From NCBI GenBank assembly GCA_012837465.1, contig DURG01000140.1:1-24262 (forward strand): 24,262 bases of DNA, given 5' to 3'. The stretch is from Propionibacterium sp. GTDB lineage: Bacteria > Actinomycetota > Actinomycetes > Propionibacteriales > Propionibacteriaceae. Each line of letters opens with the position of its first letter. Position 1 is the first letter of the stretch. The notes beneath the pieces are model-generated. The model was not told the DNA's origin. It did not search any database and saw only the letters and a program-made list of their open reading frames with translations. A program made the translations under genes and the position numbers. Positions 15,643-21,666 of the stretch are shown one piece after another.

Positions 15643-16019
15643 CTTTTGCCCAGTTCGTGGCGACCCACCGCCAGCACCGAGGTGATGGCGGTGGCGAGGA
15701 TGAACGGGGCGACGACGAGGGTGCCGATGAACTGCGTGCGGTCCGTGGACGTCAGCAGGCTGTAGACCACCATGAGATGCAGCAGCGACGAGCCGACGAT
15801 GAGGCCCAGGGCCCAGCCGTGGCCCTTGGCGGTGAACCAGGCGAAGGCGATCAGGCTGACCCCGTAGAGGGCGAGCATGGCGGCCACGCCGATGCCGAAC
15901 AGCCTGCTGTTGGCCAGCACCGTGCCGACGGCGACGCCGAGCACGCCCAGGCCCGTCAGCGCGGTCAGGATCACGCAGATGGCGAGCAGGGGGCGGCGCA
16001 GCACATTGGTCACGCGCAT
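15639..16019 (-). CDS. Small membrane protein of unknown function
   Basis: From the ATG at 16019 the protein has 126 aa and four predicted membrane helices. These are roughly LLAICVILTALTGLGVLGVA, LFGIGVAAMLALYGVSLIAF, ALGLIVGSSLLHLMVVYSLL and TLVVAPFILATAITSVLAVG, and a short Arg/Lys-flanked N-terminus precedes them. The open frame extends upstream to a TTG at 16103, but that part is hydrophilic, unlike a membrane protein start, and would reach into the whiB promoter. I do not recognise the family. It is divergent from whiB1, and its stop (TAA) overlaps the galK stop by four bases. Confidence 0.75.
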   Translation of the reverse strand: MRVTNVLRRPLLAICVILTALTGLGVLGVAVGTVLANSRLFGIGVAAMLALYGVSLIAFAWFTAKGHGWALGLIVGSSLLHLMVVYSLLTSTDRTQFIGTLVVAPFILATAITSVLAVGRHELGKS

Positions 16020-16114
16020 CAGCGTGCCCCACGCGGGGCGCAGCGGCAAGTCGCCCAGCCAATTCGACAAAGTTGTGAGCGAATGCTGGTCATTCCCACA
16101 CAACGGTGCCGCTA

Positions 16115-16143
16115 TTGCTTATCGTTGCCCACAGGGGTAGCCT
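16115..16143 (+). promoter_or_regulatory. Probable whiB1 promoter
   Basis: TTGCTT (16115-16120) and TAGCCT (16138-16143) are 17 bases apart, good -35 and -10 matches. The leader of about 50 bases holds a small hairpin (CGGGG-TTTT-CCCCG, 16155-16168), then AAGGAG before the ATG. WhiB1-type genes elsewhere are controlled by cAMP-responsive regulators; I cannot identify such a site here. Confidence 0.55.
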
Positions 16144-16202
16144 GCATGAGCTTGCGGGGTTTTCCCCGGGCATCCCACCCGTCCGAAAGAAGGAGTACAA
16201 CT

Positions 16203-16454
16203 ATGGATTGGCGCCACAGGGCCGCCTGCCTCACTGAGGATCCGGAGTTGTTCTTTCCCGTCGGCAACACCGGGCCGGCACTTGCCCAGATCGAAGAGGC
16301 CAAGAAGATCTGCGCGCGCTGCGTGGTGAAGGATCAGTGCCTCTCCTGGGCCCTCGAGGCAGGCCAGGACCACGGCGTCTGGGGTGGATTGAGCGAAGAT
16401 GAGCGCCGCGCGATCAAGCGCCGCGCCGCACGTTCACGCTTGCGGAACAACTAG
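16203..16454 (+). CDS. whiB1: WhiB1-type iron-sulfur transcription regulator
   Basis: An 83-aa Wbl protein. Cys9, Cys37, Cys40 and Cys46 (C-x27-CxxC-x5-C) hold the [4Fe-4S] cluster. GVWGG (about 58-62) makes the sigma-binding turn, followed by the basic tail RRAIKRRAARSRLRNN that contacts DNA. The N-terminus MDWRHRAACLTEDPELFFPV and the GNTGPALAQIEEAK stretch match WhiB1/WblE closely. In mycobacteria WhiB1 binds the C-terminal domain of the primary sigma factor, is essential, and loses its cluster to nitric oxide. AAGGAG lies eight bases before the ATG. The convergent kinase gene ends 14 bases after the stop. Confidence 0.95.
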   Translation: MDWRHRAACLTEDPELFFPVGNTGPALAQIEEAKKICARCVVKDQCLSWALEAGQDHGVWGGLSEDERRAIKRRAARSRLRNN

Positions 16455-16464
16455 CCCGCCGCAC

Positions 16465-16480
16465 CCCGTCACGGGACGGG
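16465..16480. terminator. Short hairpin between the convergent whiB1 and pdtaS ends
   Basis: CCCGTC (16465-16470) and GACGGG (16475-16480) make a 6-bp stem with loop ACGG, overlapping the pdtaS stop codon (16471-16469). No U tract follows on either side, so any terminator role is weak. It is the only structure in the gap. Confidence 0.3.
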
Positions 16481-17902
16481 CAGCAAGATCCTCGCGACTG
16501 CGCCCGGCCCCTCCTCACGATTGCTGAGCGAGAGGGTGCCATCCATGTCGCTGATGAGCGTCGAGATGATCGACAGGCCCAGCGACTTCTGCGCCCCCAA
16601 TTTGAACCCTTCTGGTAGCCCGTTGCCACAGTCGACGATCTCGACGGCGAGCCGGCCCCCGTCGCGCTGAGGGAGCACCTCCACCACGCCCGAGGATCTG
16701 TCCAGACCGTGCTCGACGGCGTTTTGGCACAGTTCGGTGATCACCATCGACAGGGACGTCGCCATCTCCGCCGGGATCACGCCGAACGTGCCCCGGCGCA
16801 CCGCTCTGACGGTGCCGGTGGAGGCCGCGAGGTCGCCCACCATGTCGAGGATCTTGTCGCAGACGTCGTCGAAGGCCACCGCCTCGTCGATGGAGTAGCT
16901 GAGCGTTTCGTGCACCATGGCGATCGACGAGACGCGGCGCATCGCGTCGCGCAGGGCCTCCCTGCCCTCCTCGGACTCCAGGCGGCGCGACTGCATGCGC
17001 AGGAGCGCGGCCACCGTCTGCAGGTTGTTCTTGACGCGGTGGTGGATCTCGCGGATGGTGGCGTCCTTGGTGACCAGCATCCGGTCGCGGCGCCGCAGGT
17101 CGGTGGTGTCGCGGCACAGCACGAGCATGCCGGCGGAGGTGAACTCGAACCACAGAGGGAGGAGCACGAAGCGCATGGAGGCGCCGCGGGCCTCGAGGTC
17201 GAATTCGAGGCTGAGCCTGCCGTCGAGGTCTGCGCTGACGGTCTGGCCGACATCCTCGACGCCCTGGCGCAGCTGGCGGGTGAGGTCGCGGAAGTGCTCG
17301 CCCTCGACGTCGCCGCTGGCGCCGAGGCGGCGGTAGCCGGTGACGGCATTGGGGCTGGCGTAGGAGATGACACCATCGGGCTTGATGCGCAGCACGCCGT
17401 CGGCGACGCGCGGCATGAGCGCCTTGTCCGACGGGGGCACGATCGGGAACTCGCCGCGCATGAGCATCTGGGTGAGGATCTCCGCGGCCTCCATGTAGTT
17501 CTCCTCGAGCGCGCCGGTGGCGCGCATGCCCATCTGGTTGGTGTGGCGCTCGATGACGGCGACGGGCCGGTCGTGCCGGAGGACAGGGATGGCCCACACG
17601 TCGACGGGGATGCCGGCCGACAGCGCGTTGTCGCTGGTCTCGGCGATCTCGTGGGTCATGAAGGCGACGGTGACCTGATGGTCGGGCTCGTATTCGATGA
17701 GTTCGCCCACGATGTCCTCCTCGAGGGCCGTGGGGCCAGTCACGGGCCTCACCTGGGCGGTGCAGGCGAAGACGTCTCCCTCGTCGGTGAGGGGCTTCCA
17801 GAGGACGAGATCGGAGAAGCTGAGGTCGGCGAGCATCTGCCAACTGGAGAGGAAGGCCTCCAGCCACTCTTCATCCGTCATGATGTCAACTTCGCGTGCC
17901 AC
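16469..17902 (-). CDS. pdtaS: PdtaS-type cytosolic sensor histidine kinase
   Basis: From the GTG at 17902 it has 477 aa: a GAF-like N-terminal domain (about 10-150; SSWQMLADLSFSDLVLW), a PAS-like domain (about 160-270; VLRIKPDGVISYASPNAVTG) and a HisKA_2 domain. The phospho-accepting His is in REIHHRVKNNLQTVAALLRM (about 287/288). The HATPase has the N box ELCQNAVEHG (about 391-400), VDCGNGLP and SLGLSIIS. There is no membrane helix. In mycobacteria PdtaS signals to the ANTAR-domain RNA-binding regulator PdtaR; no such partner is in this window. The start could also be ATG 17881. The open frame runs to 18067, but that part would cross the divergent bL37 gene and is not credible. Confidence 0.9.
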   Translation of the reverse strand: MAREVDIMTDEEWLEAFLSSWQMLADLSFSDLVLWKPLTDEGDVFACTAQVRPVTGPTALEEDIVGELIEYEPDHQVTVAFMTHEIAETSDNALSAGIPVDVWAIPVLRHDRPVAVIERHTNQMGMRATGALEENYMEAAEILTQMLMRGEFPIVPPSDKALMPRVADGVLRIKPDGVISYASPNAVTGYRRLGASGDVEGEHFRDLTRQLRQGVEDVGQTVSADLDGRLSLEFDLEARGASMRFVLLPLWFEFTSAGMLVLCRDTTDLRRRDRMLVTKDATIREIHHRVKNNLQTVAALLRMQSRRLESEEGREALRDAMRRVSSIAMVHETLSYSIDEAVAFDDVCDKILDMVGDLAASTGTVRAVRRGTFGVIPAEMATSLSMVITELCQNAVEHGLDRSSGVVEVLPQRDGGRLAVEIVDCGNGLPEGFKLGAQKSLGLSIISTLISDMDGTLSLSNREEGPGAVARILLPVP

Positions 17903-17953
17903 GGGCCCCACTCTGCCACGGACACGCGTTTCGGTGCAGCCGGGTCCTTCTGG

Positions 17954-17959
17954 CACAAT
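17954..17959 (+). promoter_or_regulatory. Possible extended -10 promoter of the bL37 gene
   Basis: CACAAT is preceded by TGG, an extended -10 arrangement, and would start the transcript near 17966, about 34 bases before the bL37 ATG. No good -35 is visible. This is a tentative call. Confidence 0.35.
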
Positions 17960-17999
17960 GGGGCGTCCGCTGAAAATGAACTTTTGAAGGAGGCCAATC

Positions 18000-18074
18000 A
18001 TGGGTAAGCGTGGCCGCAAGCGCAAGGCTCGTCGCAAGAACGGCGCCAACCACGGCAAGCGTCCCAACGCCTGA
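18000..18074 (+). CDS. 50S ribosomal protein bL37
   Basis: A 24-residue protein, MGKRGRKRKARRKNGANHGK followed by RPNA, with more than a third Lys/Arg. It matches the tiny actinobacterial ribosomal protein bL37 first seen in mycobacterial ribosome structures, including the ANHGKRPN tail. The very strong ribosome site AAGGAGG lies seven bases before the ATG. A perfect 10-bp intrinsic terminator follows 29 bases after the stop, so it is a stand-alone high-output unit. It is too short for usual gene-size cut-offs and is easily missed. Confidence 0.88.
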   Translation: MGKRGRKRKARRKNGANHGKRPNA

Positions 18075-18103
18075 CCGTTCCGGTTGGTCCTGTTGAGACC
18101 AGA

Positions 18104-18133
18104 AAACCCCCGCCCAGTGCGGGGGTTTCTTTT
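18104..18133. terminator. Strong bidirectional intrinsic terminator
   Basis: AAACCCCCGC (18104-18113) pairs without mismatch with GCGGGGGTTT (18119-18128) around the loop CCAGT, then CTTTT follows on the plus strand. On the minus strand the stem is followed by TTTTCT. It therefore ends the bL37 transcript and can also stop transcripts coming from sigR-rsrA. Confidence 0.9.
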
Positions 18134-18146
18134 CTCGCTGTGTCGC

Positions 18147-18188
18147 GTCCCGAGTGCCTGCGAGGAACGAGCAGGTGTATCGAGGGAC
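18147..18188. repeat. REP-like palindromic element, copy near rsrA (1)
   Basis: A 42-bp imperfect palindrome: outer arms GTCCC/GGGAC, inner arms CCTGC/GCAGG flanked by a G-T wobble, loop GAGGAACGA. It is part of a 58-bp unit (18139-18196) repeated at 18207-18264 with one mismatch. Compared with the copy at 2721-2764, both inner arms differ in a compensating manner. Confidence 0.88.
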
Positions 18189-18214
18189 CGAATCAGGGGG
18201 TGATGCTGTGTCGC

Positions 18215-18256
18215 GTCCCGAGTGCCTGCGAGGAACGAGCAGGTGTATCGAGGGAC
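18215..18256. repeat. REP-like palindromic element, copy near rsrA (2)
   Basis: Identical 42-bp palindrome, 68 bp downstream of the first copy and in the same orientation. It ends five bases before the rsrA stop codon region (18261), just as the copy at 2721-2764 abuts the rho stop. The near identity of the two 58-bp units suggests recent tandem duplication. Confidence 0.88.
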
Positions 18257-18260
18257 CGAC

Positions 18261-18533
18261 TCAGCCCTTTCGGGTGATGCGCAAGGTCTGGATCCGGGCC
18301 GTCAACGTCGACGGGGCCGAGGTGGTCGGCTGGCTGCGCTGGATCATCTCCGTGATGGTGGATTCGATCTCGAAGTTCTCCATACATCGCTCGCAGGCGT
18401 GGAGGTGGTGGCGGATCATGTCCGCGTCGGCCTCAAGCAGTTCGTGGTGCAGGAATGCGTGGATCCGGGCCAACGCCTGGACGCATTCGTCCATCTCGTC
18501 GTGCTCATGGGAGTACATGCCGCCCTCAGCCAT
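18261..18533 (-). CDS. rsrA: Zinc anti-sigma factor, RsrA/RshA family (mycothiol-system anti-sigma-R)
   Basis: A 90-aa ZAS-type anti-sigma factor. Cys17, His43, Cys47 and Cys50 (HxxxCxxC in HHLHACERC) have exactly the spacing of the zinc ligands Cys11, His37, Cys41 and Cys44 of Streptomyces RsrA. In that system disulfide stress forms an intramolecular disulfide, expels zinc and frees SigR. The basic tail ends TLTARIQTLRITRKG. The chosen ATG (18533) overlaps the sigR stop as TGATG and has GGGAGG six bases upstream; GTG 18536 is also in frame. Transcription comes from the sigR promoter. Two palindromic repeats lie just downstream. Confidence 0.93.
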   Translation of the reverse strand: MAEGGMYSHEHDEMDECVQALARIHAFLHHELLEADADMIRHHLHACERCMENFEIESTITEMIQRSQPTTSAPSTLTARIQTLRITRKG

Positions 18534-19150
18534 CACCGGCCTCCCGTCTTCCGGCCGATGCCGCGCTCCTGGGCATAGTCGGCGAGCATCTCGCGCAACT
18601 GGGCGCGCCCTCGGTTGAGGCGGCTCATGACGGTGCCGATCGGCGTGTCCATGATCTCGGCGATCTCCTTGTAGGAGAAGCCCTCGACATCGGCCAGCAA
18701 CACCGCCATGCGGAAGTTCTCCGGGAGCGCCGCGATGGCCTCGGCCACGGCGGCGTCGGGCGTCTGGTCCAGCGCCTCCATCTCGGCGCTCCTCAGCCCG
18801 GTGGAGTCGTGGTTCGCGGCGCGCGCGAGCTGCCAGTCGCTGACCTCCTCGTCACCGCTCAGTTGGGGCGAGCGCTGGGCCTTGCGGTAGCGGTTGATGT
18901 AGTTGTTGGTGAGGATGCGGTACAGCCAGGCCTTGAGGTTGGTTCCCGGGGTGAACGTGTGGCGCGAGCCGAAGGCCTTCGCGTACGTGTCCTGGACGAC
19001 GTCCTCCGCATCCGCGGGGTTGCGCGTCATCCGCAGGGCAGCGCCGTAGAGCTGGTCGAGGTAGCTCAGGGCTTCTTCCTCGAACGCCGCGGCGGCCGCG
19101 TCGTCGAGGTGTGCGTCCGTGGACGCGTCGAGCACTTCCTGATCTTCCAT
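18533..19150 (-). CDS. sigR: ECF sigma factor SigR/SigH (thiol-oxidative stress)
   Basis: From ATG 19150 it has 205 aa. Region 2 carries LDQLYGAALRMTRNPADAED and NLKAWLYRILTNNYINRYRK. Region 4 carries LPENFRMAVLLADVEGFSYK and EIAEIMDTPIGTVMSRLNRG. The linker SDWQLARAANHDSTGLRSAE closely follows SigH of M. tuberculosis. The family directs thioredoxin, mycothiol and protein quality-control genes under disulfide stress. It is coupled to rsrA by a TGATG overlap. No ribosome site precedes ATG 19150. ATG 19231 is in frame, would add 27 residues, and lies just downstream of a SigR-type promoter. The frame stays open as far as 20647, but that region is antisense to the PAC2 gene. Confidence 0.94.
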   Translation of the reverse strand: MEDQEVLDASTDAHLDDAAAAAFEEEALSYLDQLYGAALRMTRNPADAEDVVQDTYAKAFGSRHTFTPGTNLKAWLYRILTNNYINRYRKAQRSPQLSGDEEVSDWQLARAANHDSTGLRSAEMEALDQTPDAAVAEAIAALPENFRMAVLLADVEGFSYKEIAEIMDTPIGTVMSRLNRGRAQLREMLADYAQERGIGRKTGGR

Positions 19151-19240
19151 CACGACAGACAATAGCGCGAGAACCGCCAGCACCCGGGTTCGCTCCACGA
19201 CTGTTGTCGGAGCCTCCCGGAGCGTTGTCATGTCGGCTGT

Positions 19241-19267
19241 AACGCCGGTGGCCCCGGTTCTATTCCC
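19241..19267 (-). promoter_or_regulatory. SigR-dependent (autoregulatory) promoter of sigR-rsrA
   Basis: On the minus strand GGGAAT (19267-19262) and GTT (19243-19241) are separated by exactly 18 bases, matching the known SigR/SigH consensus GGAAT-N18-GTT. Transcripts should start near 19234. This supports positive autoregulation, as in Streptomyces sigRp2. Confidence 0.8.
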
Positions 19268-19351
19268 AACTCCCCCGCGAAAGCCCCTCCGATCTGCCGC
19301 CACGCGGCGGGCATCCGGGGTTCGGTTTGACCGGCATGAGACATTGTAGGG

Positions 19352-20263
19352 ATGCCCCATCTTTCTGCCTTGTGTCAGTTCGTGCCCGGCGCGCATGCCG
19401 GGGTGGGCGGCCCCGCCGTCCTGCTGGTCACGCTCGGCAGCTTCATCGACGCCGGCAGGGTGCAGCAGACGCTGAGCGAACACCTCATCGCGTCCGGCGA
19501 GCGCGAGTTGGTGGCGACGTTCGACATCGACCGGCTCTACGACTACCGCGGTCGCCGCCCCACCATGGTGTTCGACGGCAACCGTTGGGCTCGCTACGAC
19601 GCCCCGTCCATGGAACTCCACCGGCTGGAGGACCGCGACGGCCAGGCCTACTACCTGCTGCACGGCTCGGAGCCGGACTTCCGCTGGGATCAGGTGGTCG
19701 CCGACATCTTGGCGCTGGTCGAGATCCTCAACGTCCGCCTGGTGGTGACCGTGCACGGCATCCCGATGGGCGTGCCCCACACCCGCCCCGTCGGCATGAC
19801 CCCGCACGCGACAGACCCGTCGCTGATCGGCGACGCCCGCTCTCCCTTTGGCCGCGTCCAGGTGCCGGCGTCCCTCGCCGCCCTGATGGAACTGCGCCTC
19901 GGCGAGGCTGGGCATCAGGCTGCGGGCTTCGCGATCCACATCCCCCACTACCTCGCGGGCTCCGAGTTCGCCGACGGTGCCCTGACGGCGCTGAACGCCG
20001 TCGTCGATGTGACGGGCCTCAACCTCCCCAACGACGCACTCGTGGACAAGGTTGAGGTGAGCCGTCGCGCGATCGCCGCCGAGGTGGAGGGCAACGACGA
20101 GGTCCAGGACGTGATCCAGGGCCTCGAGCAGCAGTACGACGCGTTCATGCAGGGCCAGAACATGCCGAACATGTGGGCGCCCGAGCAGCCTGAGATCCCA
20201 TCGGCAGACCAGCTGGGCGCCGAGTTGGAGGACTTCCTGCGAAACGTCACCGACGACGAGTGA
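19352..20263 (+). CDS. PAC2 family protein
   Basis: A 303-aa protein of the PAC2 (proteasome assembly chaperone-like) family, typical of actinobacteria. Markers are PAVLLVTLGSFIDAGRVQQT, LVATFDIDRLYDYRGRRPTM, LLHGSEPDFRWDQVVADIL and VVTVHGIPMGVPHTRP. The C-terminal 80 residues are helical and acidic (EVQDVIQGLEQQYDAFMQ). The bacterial proteins have no proven role despite the name, and no proteasome genes are in the window. The ATG lies directly after TTGTAGG with no ribosome site at normal distance, so it may be leaderless. It is divergent from sigR and convergent with the acetyltransferase gene, 23 bases away. Confidence 0.88.
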   Translation: MPHLSALCQFVPGAHAGVGGPAVLLVTLGSFIDAGRVQQTLSEHLIASGERELVATFDIDRLYDYRGRRPTMVFDGNRWARYDAPSMELHRLEDRDGQAYYLLHGSEPDFRWDQVVADILALVEILNVRLVVTVHGIPMGVPHTRPVGMTPHATDPSLIGDARSPFGRVQVPASLAALMELRLGEAGHQAAGFAIHIPHYLAGSEFADGALTALNAVVDVTGLNLPNDALVDKVEVSRRAIAAEVEGNDEVQDVIQGLEQQYDAFMQGQNMPNMWAPEQPEIPSADQLGAELEDFLRNVTDDE

Positions 20264-20286
20264 CAGGCGGCACTGAGAACCACGCC

Positions 20287-20742
20287 TCAGGCGTCGGCCC
20301 GGCGAACCATGGCGAGGTGCGCGATCCCGTCCTCGAGGTACTCCTCCCCCACTGCCTCGAAGCCGAAGGACGCGTACCAGCCGGCCAGGTGCGCCTGGGC
20401 ATGGATGTCGATGCGCTCGTGCCGGTGGGCGTCCACGGCGTGGCGCACCAGGCCACGGGCAATCCCGCGACCACGGGCCGACGGGTGCGCAATGACCCGT
20501 CCTATCCACACGCCATCCGCGCCTTGCAGCACGCGGAGGTAGGCGGCGATCGACGGCTCGCCATTCGCGCCGCTGGCGTCGCCCGGCACCCACAGGTGGC
20601 GGGTGGCGGGTTCCAGGTCGCGGCCGTCGAGTTCGGGGTACGGGCACTCCTGCTCGACGACGAACACGTCGACGCGGAGCCGGAGGATGGCGTAGAGCTC
20701 GGCGGTCGTGAGGCCGGCGAAGGACCTCTCGACGACCTGCAT
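20287..20742 (-). CDS. ElaA-like GNAT acetyltransferase
   Basis: A 151-aa GNAT protein. The N-terminal TTAELYAILRLRVDVFVVEQ and CPYPELDGRDLEPATRHLWV are diagnostic of the ElaA group. The acetyl-CoA loop is HPSARGRGIARGLVRHA (about 84-100), and IDIHAQAHLAGWYASFGFEA is the last conserved block. The substrate is not known for ElaA. The ATG (20742) overlaps the stop of the upstream membrane protein gene (TGATG) with GGGGGAG before it, so it is the last gene of the leuC-leuD operon. The open frame continues upstream, but that part is a shadow of the membrane protein. Confidence 0.9.
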   Translation of the reverse strand: MQVVERSFAGLTTAELYAILRLRVDVFVVEQECPYPELDGRDLEPATRHLWVPGDASGANGEPSIAAYLRVLQGADGVWIGRVIAHPSARGRGIARGLVRHAVDAHRHERIDIHAQAHLAGWYASFGFEAVGEEYLEDGIAHLAMVRRADA

Positions 20743-21062
20743 CACTCCCCCGGTTTGGCGTCGCGCAGGCCGGTCCAGCCAGCGAACGCGGCGAGCGCTG
20801 CCGACGGCACGAGCATCCAACCCCACGTGAAGAGCCCGGACAGGATCGCCACGCCGATCGAGACCACCGCCGCGATCAGCGACAGGGTGCGACCGAGCTT
20901 GTCGATGCCGACCGCCCACGGGATCATGGCAAGGCCGAGCGCCACCGGCGGCAGGTAGGCCATCCAGTTGGCGCCCATCTGTCGGCCGACGGCCGACGCC
21001 ACCTGCGCGAGCATCAGGCCGATGCCCAGCAGGATGAGCGGCAGCCAGCGTCGCTTGGTCAT
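20742..21062 (-). CDS. Small membrane protein in the leu operon
   Basis: A 106-aa protein, MTKRRWLPLILLGIGLMLAQ at the N-terminus, with about four hydrophobic segments (about 7-25, 35-52, 60-78, 80-98) and positive residues at both ends. ATG 21062 overlaps the leuD stop (ATGA), so translation is coupled. I do not recognise a named family; small membrane proteins of this type are common after leuD in related actinobacteria, but no role in leucine synthesis is known. A transport or purely structural role would be speculation. Confidence 0.8.
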   Translation of the reverse strand: MTKRRWLPLILLGIGLMLAQVASAVGRQMGANWMAYLPPVALGLAMIPWAVGIDKLGRTLSLIAAVVSIGVAILSGLFTWGWMLVPSAALAAFAGWTGLRDAKPGE

Positions 21063-21664
21063 CCGGCGGTCTTCGCCGGCAGCGTCTTCGGCTTGAACGA
21101 CGGGCGGGTCGCCTCGTACTGGGCGATCGTCTCGTCGTGCTGAAGGGTCAGGGAGATGTCGTCGAGGCCGTTGAGCAGGCGGTGCTTGGTGTACTCGTCG
21201 ATCTCGAAGCTCACCTGCAGGTCGGCGCGGGTGATGCTCTGTGACTCCAGGTCCACCGTCGTCTCGACATGGGGATCTGCCTCGATGGCCTCCCACAGCC
21301 GGTCACGGTCCTGCTCGGAGACGAGGGCGACCAGGAGGCCAGCCTTGCCCGAGTTGGAGCGGAAGATGTCGCCGAAGCGGGTGCCGATGACGGCCTTGAA
21401 GCCGTAGTTCTGCAGGGCCCACACCGCGTGTTCGCGCGACGAGCCGGTGCCGAAGTCGGGGCCGGGGATCAGGATGCTGCCGTCCTTGAAGGGCTCCTTG
21501 TTGAGCACGAACTCCGGGTCGTTGCGCCAAGCGGAGAACAGGCCGTCCTCGAACCCGGTACGGGTGATGCGCTTGAGGTAGACCGCAGGGATGATCTGGT
21601 CGGTGTCGACGTTGGAACGCTCGAGCGGAACGGCGATGCCGGTGTGGCTGATGAACGGTTCCAT
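21059..21664 (-). CDS. leuD: 3-isopropylmalate dehydratase, small subunit
   Basis: A 201-aa subunit starting MEPFISHTGIAVPLERSNVD. The swivel-domain motif GPDFGTGSSREHAVWAL (about 72-88) and NVDTDQIIPAVYLKRI (about 18-33) are typical. With LeuC it isomerises 2-isopropylmalate to 3-isopropylmalate. The ATG lies two bases after the leuC stop, so the two subunits are made together. Length and C-terminus (HDETIAQYEATRPSFKP) are normal. The stop overlaps the small membrane protein start. Confidence 0.97.
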   Translation of the reverse strand: MEPFISHTGIAVPLERSNVDTDQIIPAVYLKRITRTGFEDGLFSAWRNDPEFVLNKEPFKDGSILIPGPDFGTGSSREHAVWALQNYGFKAVIGTRFGDIFRSNSGKAGLLVALVSEQDRDRLWEAIEADPHVETTVDLESQSITRADLQVSFEIDEYTKHRLLNGLDDISLTLQHDETIAQYEATRPSFKPKTLPAKTAG

Positions 21665-21666
21665 GG

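Noticed and set aside
15639..16103. An N-terminal extension of the small membrane protein to TTG 16103.
   Set aside because: It would add 28 mostly hydrophilic residues, start at a poor codon, and reach the whiB1 promoter area. ATG 16019 leaves a normal membrane protein start.
16155..16168. CGGGG-TTTT-CCCCG hairpin in the whiB1 leader as an attenuator.
   Set aside because: The stem has only five pairs and no U tract or leader peptide; it may affect the leader fold but a regulatory role is not supported.
16469..18067. A longer N-terminus for the histidine kinase, to 18067.
   Set aside because: The extra residues overlap the divergent bL37 gene, have no similarity to PdtaS, and lie upstream of the likely promoter. 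GTG 17902 or ATG 17881 fits the family.
18139..18264. A two-repeat CRISPR-like array (42-bp repeats, 26-bp spacer).
   Set aside because: The repeated unit is really 58 bp including flanks, there are only two copies, no cas genes are present, and a related element with different arms occurs at 2721-2764. It is a dispersed palindromic repeat.
19327..19352. A TTGACC-based promoter for the PAC2 gene.
   Set aside because: No -10 hexamer is found at an acceptable distance; the nearest TA-containing hexamer is only 14 bases away and would overlap the start codon.
18533..20647. A 704-codon reading of the sigR frame starting within the antisense of the PAC2 gene.
   Set aside because: The sigma factor domain begins near codon 470 of that frame and the earlier part is antisense to the clear PAC2 protein. 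Only the 27-codon extension from ATG 19231 is plausible.
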